Of a stretch of DNA of 64,000 nt, positions 59,417-64,000 are shown in pieces. How positions within the stretch are numbered: position 1 is the first letter of the stretch; each line of letters opens with the position of its first letter. This stretch comes from Variovorax ginsengisoli (lineage in GTDB: Bacteria > Pseudomonadota > Gammaproteobacteria > Burkholderiales > Burkholderiaceae_C): contig NZ_JAUSRO010000015.1 in the NCBI RefSeq assembly GCF_030811835.1, positions 1-64,000 on the forward strand. The letters run 5' to 3'. The translations under genes were made by a program, and so were the position numbers. The notes under the pieces were generated by a model. The model was not told the origin of the DNA. It saw only the letters and a list, made by a program, of their open reading frames with translations, and made no database searches.

Positions 59417-61023
59417 GGTGTCTGTCTCAGTCGGAATCTCTGGAGTTTGCCTGTTTCGGTGCGGGGCAGCGCGGTGACGAATTCGATCTCGCGCGGGTAC
59501 TTGTAGGGCGCGATGAGGGCCTTGACGTGGTCCTGCAGCGCCTTGGTGAGTACCGCGTCGCCGGTGTGGCCGGGCTTGAGCACGCAGTAGGCCTTGACGA
59601 TCATGCCGCGGTCCTCGTCGGGCTTGCCGATCACGCCGCACTCGGCCACGGCCGGGTGCTGCAGCAGCGCGTCCTCGACCTCCGGGCCGCCGACGTTGTA
59701 GCCGGCAGTGATGATCATGTCGTCGGCACGCGCCTGGTAGAAGAAGTAGCCGTCGTCGTCCTGGCGGAAGGCATCGCCGGGGTAATTCCAGCCGTTCTTC
59801 ACATAGGCCGTCTGGCGCGCATCGTCGAAGTAGCGGCAGCCCACCGGCCCCTGGATGGCGAGCTTGCCGACGGTGCCGCGTGGCACTTCGTTGCCTTCGT
59901 CGTCCACCACCTTGGCGGTGAAGCCCGGCACGGCCTTGCCGATCGCGCCGCGCCGTACCTCGTGGCCGGCCGCCGAGATGTAGATGTGGAACACCTCGGT
60001 GCCGCCGATGCCGTCGAGCATCTCGATGCCGGTGGCGTCCTTCCACAATTGGCGCGTCGCGTCGGGCAGCGCCTCGCCGGCGCTCACCGTGATGCGCAGC
60101 GTCGGCACGCCGTATTGCTTGGCGAAGGGCGCCATCTGCCGGTAGAAGGTCGGCGCGGTGTAGACGATGGTCGCGCCGGTCTCGTTGATCAGCTTGACCA
60201 TGCCTTCGGGTGTGTAGCCGATGTCCGGAAAGTACACAGAGGACCCTGCCCACATCGGATACACCAGCAGGCCGCCCAGCCCGAAGGTAAAGGCCAGCGG
60301 CGGCGAACCCATGACGATGTCGTCGCTCCTGGCCTTGAGGATGTGGCGCGGCCAGGTCTCGCACATGGCGAGCACGTCGCGGTGCGTGGTCACGGGTGCC
60401 TTGGGCTTGCCGGTGGTGCCCGACGTGAAGGCCAGCAGCGCGACGTCGTCGGCCGAGGTGGGACAGGCGATGAAATGGCCGCTCTTGGTGGCTGCGCGCG
60501 CTTCCAGCGCATCGGCGGCGTCGGACTTGAATGCCACGATGGTGCGCAGCGAAGGGAAGGCCTGTTGCGCGATCTGCATCTCGTCGAGCAGCTTGGCCTC
60601 GCACAGTGCGACCACGGGCCGCGCCTTGTCGATGATCTCGCCGAGCTCGCGGGAGCGCAGCAGCGGCATCGTGGCCACCGCGATCAGGCCGGCCTTGACC
60701 ACGGCCAGCCAGGCCAGCGCCATCGGGATCGAGTTGCCGCCGCGCAGCAGAACCCGGTTGCCGGGCACCAGGCCGAGGTCTTCGGTGAGCACCTGCGCGA
60801 TGCGGTTGACTTCGACCGCAGCCTGCGCGTAGGTAAGGATGCGCCCGGGCGCGCGCAGCATCGGCTTGTCGCCAAAGCCCTTGGCGGGCGCCTTGTCGAG
60901 CAGTTCCTCCACGAGGTTCAACTGGTCCGGCAGTTGCAGCTCGGGCAGGTCGTACCTGAATACCGGCAGTTGGTCGGCGGGCGGAAGCCCGTCGTGGACG
61001 AAGCGGTCGATTTGTGCGCTCAA
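59413..61023 (-). CDS. Benzoate/2-aminobenzoate-CoA ligase
   Basis: This 536-residue adenylate-forming enzyme activates an aromatic acid with ATP and CoA. The AMP-binding motif is LLAFTSGTTGKPKAPVTTH. Adenylation motifs include AGEALPDATRQLWK, DGIGGTEVFHIYIS and AGYNVGGPEVEDALLQ. The catalytic lysine is in LPRTETGKLQRF. The arrangement matches benzoate-CoA ligases. I take the TTG at 61023 as start because GAGG lies upstream and it follows the dehydrogenase stop by one base; another TTG at 61050 has no ribosome site. Confidence 0.9.
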   Translation of the reverse strand: MSAQIDRFVHDGLPPADQLPVFRYDLPELQLPDQLNLVEELLDKAPAKGFGDKPMLRAPGRILTYAQAAVEVNRIAQVLTEDLGLVPGNRVLLRGGNSIPMALAWLAVVKAGLIAVATMPLLRSRELGEIIDKARPVVALCEAKLLDEMQIAQQAFPSLRTIVAFKSDAADALEARAATKSGHFIACPTSADDVALLAFTSGTTGKPKAPVTTHRDVLAMCETWPRHILKARSDDIVMGSPPLAFTFGLGGLLVYPMWAGSSVYFPDIGYTPEGMVKLINETGATIVYTAPTFYRQMAPFAKQYGVPTLRITVSAGEALPDATRQLWKDATGIEMLDGIGGTEVFHIYISAAGHEVRRGAIGKAVPGFTAKVVDDEGNEVPRGTVGKLAIQGPVGCRYFDDARQTAYVKNGWNYPGDAFRQDDDGYFFYQARADDMIITAGYNVGGPEVEDALLQHPAVAECGVIGKPDEDRGMIVKAYCVLKPGHTGDAVLTKALQDHVKALIAPYKYPREIEFVTALPRTETGKLQRFRLRQTP

Positions 61024-61024
61024 G

Positions 61025-62215
61025 CTAACCTCGCAGTACGGATTTTCCAATGATCAATTGCTGGACTTCCGTGGCGCCTTCGTAGATGCGCAGCGCCCGA
61101 ATGTCGCGGTACAGGCTTTCAACTTTCGTGCCCACCTGAACGCCCAGGCCGCCATGCATCTGCAAGGCCATGTCGATCACACGCTGTGCGTTTTCGGTCG
61201 CAGCCATCTTGGCCATGGCAGCGGCGGCGCTCAGGTCGCCGGCGGGCGGCCGCCCGGTGCGCTCGGACTCGTCGCGCATCCATGCGGCGCGGTAGGTCAG
61301 CAGTGCGGCGGCATCGACCAGCGCAGCCATGTCGCCGAGCTTGGCCTGTGTGAGTTGGAAGTCGGCCAGCGTGTGGCCGAACATCTTGCGGCGGTGCGCA
61401 TGCGCGGTCGCTTCGGCCAGTGCGCGGCGCGCCATGCCGAGCGCGGCGGCGGCGACCGAGGCGCGAAAGATGTCGAGCGTGCGCATGGCCAGCTTGAAGC
61501 CGCCATTGAGTTCGCCGAGTTGCGCGCTGCGCGGAATCACGCACCCGTCGAAGCGCAGCCTGGCCAGTGGGTGCGGCGCCATCACGTGGATGTGTTCCGA
61601 CGTGTCCAGGCCTGGTGCCGTGGCATCGACGATGAAAGCGGTGATGCCGCGTGTGCCGGCGGAGGGCTCGGTCTTGGCAAACACGCAATAGAAGTCGGCG
61701 ATGCCGCCGTTGCTGATCCACGTCTTCTCGCCGTCCAAGCGCCAGCCGTCGGCCGTGGGCACGGCCTGCAGCGCCATCGCACCCACGTCGGAACCGGCTT
61801 CGGGTTCGCTCAGCGCGAAGGCTGCCAGCTTGGCGCCGGTGGCCACCGCCTGCAGGTAATGGCGCTGCTGTTCGGGCGTGCCGGCCAGCGTGATCGCGCC
61901 GCTACCCAGGCCCTGCATCGCGAACGCGAAGTCTGCCAGTGGCGAATGGAAGCCGAGCGTCTCGCGCAGCAGCACGAGGGCGCGCGAGTCGAGGTGCTCC
62001 AGCGCGCCGCCCGCATGGCCAGGCACTGCGTAGCGCAGCCAGCCGCCATCGCCCAGGCGACGGACCCAGTCGCGGCAGGCGGCGCGGTCGTCGTGCTCGT
62101 CGACGTTCTGCGCGGCGGCCCAAGGCAGCAGGCCCTCGGCCAGTTCACGGTGGGCGTCGTCGAAGAAGGGGAGCGCGAGGTGCGCCGTCGAAGGATTCTG
62201 GGTCGAGGCGCTCAT
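61025..62215 (-). CDS. Acyl-CoA dehydrogenase-family protein
   Basis: This 396-residue flavoprotein has canonical acyl-CoA dehydrogenase features: [58 protein letters not shown] and the catalytic glutamate in [16 protein letters not shown]. It would oxidise a ring-derived acyl-CoA to the 2-enoyl-CoA for the hydratase encoded upstream in the operon. It is separated from that gene by four bases. Confidence 0.92.
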   Translation of the reverse strand: MSASTQNPSTAHLALPFFDDAHRELAEGLLPWAAAQNVDEHDDRAACRDWVRRLGDGGWLRYAVPGHAGGALEHLDSRALVLLRETLGFHSPLADFAFAMQGLGSGAITLAGTPEQQRHYLQAVATGAKLAAFALSEPEAGSDVGAMALQAVPTADGWRLDGEKTWISNGGIADFYCVFAKTEPSAGTRGITAFIVDATAPGLDTSEHIHVMAPHPLARLRFDGCVIPRSAQLGELNGGFKLAMRTLDIFRASVAAAALGMARRALAEATAHAHRRKMFGHTLADFQLTQAKLGDMAALVDAAALLTYRAAWMRDESERTGRPPAGDLSAAAAMAKMAATENAQRVIDMALQMHGGLGVQVGTKVESLYRDIRALRIYEGATEVQQLIIGKSVLRG

Positions 62216-62219
62216 CGTC

Positions 62220-63077
62220 TCAGTCTCCGCCGAACACCGGCTTCTGCTTGGACGCGAAGGCCTCGTAGGCGCGCGTGAAGTCCTGCGTCTGCATGCAGAT
62301 GGCCTGCGCCTGTGCCTCGGACTCGATGGCCTGTTCGATGGTCATCGACCATTCCTGCGACAGCATGGTCTTGGTCATGCCGTGCGCGAAGGTCGGGCCT
62401 TCGGCCAGGCTGCGGGCGACGTCGGTGGCTGCGGCGAGCAGCGCGGCGCTGTCTTCGTGCAGGCCGTTGAAGAAGCCCCAGGCGTGGCCTTCCTGCGCGG
62501 TCATGGCACGGCCGGTGAACAGCAGTTCCGATGCGCGGCCCTGGCCGATCATGCGGGGCAGCAGGGCGCAGGCGCCCATGTCCGCGCCGGCCAGGCCCAC
62601 GCGCGTGAACAGGAAGGCGGTGCGCGTGGCGGGCGTGCCGTAGCGCATGTCGCAGGCCAGGGCGATCATTGCGCCCGCGCCTGCACAGATGCCATCGATG
62701 GCACCGATGACCGGCTGTGGGCACTGGCGGATCGCCTTGACCAGGTCGCCCGTCATCCGGGTGAACTCGAGGAGCTCGGGCGTGCGCATCTTCGTGAGCG
62801 GGCCGATGATCTCGTGCACGTCGCCGCCCGAGCAGAAGTTGCCGCCGGCACCGGTGACGACGATCGCCTTCACGTCGGTGGCGTAGTGCAACGCACGGAA
62901 CAGGTCGCGCAACTCGGCGTAGGACTCGAAGGTCAGCGGGTTCTTGCGTTCGGGGCGGTTCAGCGTGATGGTGCCCACGCCCTGGTCGAAGCCCCAGCTG
63001 AAATGCCGCGCCACGTAGCCGGCCTTGGGTTCGAATTGCGCGTGCATGGGATTGCCTGCGCCGATGTAGTGCTTCAT
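62220..63077 (-). CDS. Enoyl-CoA hydratase/isomerase (crotonase) family
   Basis: This 285-residue crotonase-fold protein has oxyanion-hole segments [17 protein letters not shown] and [20 protein letters not shown]. The catalytic-loop equivalent reads [20 protein letters not shown], so the usual Glu positions are changed (Ala/Asp), as in several aromatic-CoA pathway relatives. It therefore may be a hydrolase or isomerase rather than a standard hydratase. It is coupled to the MarR gene by an ATGA overlap. Confidence 0.88.
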   Translation of the reverse strand: MKHYIGAGNPMHAQFEPKAGYVARHFSWGFDQGVGTITLNRPERKNPLTFESYAELRDLFRALHYATDVKAIVVTGAGGNFCSGGDVHEIIGPLTKMRTPELLEFTRMTGDLVKAIRQCPQPVIGAIDGICAGAGAMIALACDMRYGTPATRTAFLFTRVGLAGADMGACALLPRMIGQGRASELLFTGRAMTAQEGHAWGFFNGLHEDSAALLAAATDVARSLAEGPTFAHGMTKTMLSQEWSMTIEQAIESEAQAQAICMQTQDFTRAYEAFASKQKPVFGGD

Positions 63078-63553
63078 GCGGTCTCCGTCGTTGTGGTTTG
63101 GTGCGAGTGCTGCTTGACCTTGCCCAGCAGCTTGTGCAGTTGCGTGACCTCGCGTGCGCTCAGGCCGGCAAAGGCGTTGACGATCCAGGCCTCGTGCTGC
63201 TGGGCCATTTCGTTGAAGAGCTTGCGTCCGCGGGCCGTCAGGCGCACGCGCCAGGCGCGCCGGTCGCCCTCGACGTTGACGCGCTCGACCAGTTCCTCGG
63301 CCACCAGCTGGTCGGTGATGCCGGTCACGTTGCCGCCGGTCACCATCATGCGGCGCGACAGTTCGTTCATCTTCAGTCCCTCGGGCGAGCGCTCCAGCTG
63401 TGCCATCAGGTCAAAGCGTGGCAGCGTGGTGGCGAATTGCTCGCGCAGGCCGTTGCGCACTTCCTTCTCGATGAGCTGCGTGCAGGTCAATAGCCGCAGC
63501 CACAGACGCAGTTCGTCGGGATGTTCGCTGTGGGCGCGGGCTTCGAGGTCCAT
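63074..63553 (-). CDS. MarR-family transcriptional regulator
   Basis: This 159-residue regulator has a winged helix ([20 protein letters not shown], then [20 protein letters not shown]) with flanking dimerisation helices. MarR regulators of this type control CoA-dependent aromatic operons and respond to the aryl-CoA. It is placed between the hydroxylase/oxidoreductase and hydratase genes within the operon, eight bases after the former, suggesting autoregulation. Confidence 0.9.
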   Translation of the reverse strand: MDLEARAHSEHPDELRLWLRLLTCTQLIEKEVRNGLREQFATTLPRFDLMAQLERSPEGLKMNELSRRMMVTGGNVTGITDQLVAEELVERVNVEGDRRAWRVRLTARGRKLFNEMAQQHEAWIVNAFAGLSAREVTQLHKLLGKVKQHSHQTTTTETA

Positions 63554-63561
63554 GGAATTTC

Positions 63562-64000
63562 CTATTCTTCGGCGCGCACGGCCGGTGGCGGTGCCGTGGC
63601 GGCTGCGAGCTGTTGTTGTTTGGCAATTTCCCGGTACATCTGGTCACGGCCGGCCAGGTAGGGCTTGGGCCAGTCGACGTAACGGCTCTGCAGTTTCGCA
63701 GCCTCGTGCAGCGTCCAGGCCGGATCGGCCAGATGAGGCCGTGCCACGGCGCACAGGTCGGCGCGTCCGGCGGCCACGATGCTGTTGGCCTGGTCAGCGT
63801 CGGTGATGGCACCCACCGCGATGGTTGCGATGCCGACCTCGTTGCGGATGCGGTCGGCAAAGGGCGTCTGGTACATCCGGCCGTACACCGGCTTGGCCTC
63901 GCGCGTGGTCTGGCCCGACGACACGTCGATGAAGTCGCAGCCGGCCTCCTTGAAGAACCTGGCGACGGCGACGGCGTCGTCGTCGGTGTTGCCGCCGGGG
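63562..64000 (-). CDS. Bifunctional aryl-CoA 5-hydroxylase/oxidoreductase, C-terminal end (partial)
   Basis: The frame is open to the right edge, so about 145 C-terminal residues are seen. They match an old-yellow-enzyme TIM barrel: [20 protein letters not shown], then [20 protein letters not shown], then [20 protein letters not shown]. The operon partners (aryl-CoA ligase, MarR, crotonase, acyl-CoA dehydrogenase, RidA) are those of 2-aminobenzoyl-CoA monooxygenase/reductase or salicylyl-CoA 5-hydroxylase, whose C-terminal half is of this fold. The N-terminal hydroxylase half would lie outside the window and cannot be confirmed. Confidence 0.8.
   Translation of the reverse strand, partial: PGGNTDDDAVAVARFFKEAGCDFIDVSSGQTTREAKPVYGRMYQTPFADRIRNEVGIATIAVGAITDADQANSIVAAGRADLCAVARPHLADPAWTLHEAAKLQSRYVDWPKPYLAGRDQMYREIAKQQQLAAATAPPPAVRAEE

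Noticed and set aside
59021-60604. 527-codon minus-strand frame fusing RidA with upstream sequence
   Set aside because: The upstream part is an out-of-frame reading of the CoA ligase; RidA has its own ATG at 59416 overlapping the ligase stop.
18263-64000. CRISPR arrays, insertion sequences, prophage or conjugation genes
   Set aside because: I looked for regularly spaced repeats, transposase motifs and terminal inverted repeats and found none in the window.

Overview
The window reads as a chromosome segment of a Burkholderiales betaproteobacterium of the family Comamonadaceae, most likely Variovorax or a close relative. The evidence is the order tuf, tRNA-Trp, secE, nusG, rplKAJL, rpoBC; the GC-rich codon use; and the abundance of Bug-type (TctC) receptors, IclR/GntR regulators and aromatic-acid CoA pathways. 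The genus is inferred from protein style and gene order, not from a database search.

Region 1 (1-18.3 kb, plus strand) is housekeeping. It holds the end of tuf, tRNA-Trp, secE-nusG, the L11/L1 and L10/L12 ribosomal operons and rpoB-rpoC, closed by a clear terminator. Then come a LemA-like gene, rsmB, a DUF4390 gene, an NtrY-type sensor kinase with an unusually short NtrX-like regulator, and tRNA-Phe.

Region 2 (18.5-31.3 kb) is accessory. A perfect 19-bp palindrome precedes an operon for a branched-chain-type ABC importer (receptor, LivH, LivM, LivG, LivF), a CaiB-type CoA transferase, an isochorismatase-fold amidohydrolase, a CitE-type CoA lyase, a PuuE-like polysaccharide-deacetylase-fold hydrolase and an FCD-type GntR regulator. 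The enzyme set would fit uptake of an amide or cyclic imide, hydrolysis to a dicarboxylate, CoA activation and retro-aldol cleavage. On the minus strand follow an amidase, an AtzG-like small subunit and a Bug receptor, opposite a LysR gene.

Region 3 (31.4-58.96 kb) is a large catabolic island. It contains an IclR gene, two FAH-family hydrolases, MmgE/PrpD, an OprB porin, two MhpR-like IclR activators, three MFS transporters, a cysteine-less thiolase fold with its DUF35 partner, a fused 3-oxoacid CoA-transferase, three carboxymuconolactone-decarboxylase-like proteins, a flavin reductase with two tandem acyl-CoA-dehydrogenase-fold monooxygenases, dienelactone hydrolase, SDR, a VOC protein, an MhpA-like FAD hydroxylase and a maleate-isomerase-like protein. 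Five of its transcription units share a promoter architecture: GATACAC-N4-CGGACA (one variant copy), centred about 48 bp upstream of a TAnnnT -10 box. This ties scattered operons into one regulon and is the main discovery of the window. A decayed copy of the start of one hydrolase gene, with its promoter, lies before the flavin reductase. The growth substrate cannot be read from sequence.

Region 4 (59.0-64.0 kb, minus strand) is an operon for a CoA-dependent aerobic aromatic pathway: the C-terminal end of a bifunctional hydroxylase/OYE-type oxidoreductase (2-aminobenzoyl-CoA or salicylyl-CoA type), MarR, enoyl-CoA hydratase, acyl-CoA dehydrogenase, benzoate/2-aminobenzoate-CoA ligase and RidA. 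It runs off the right edge.
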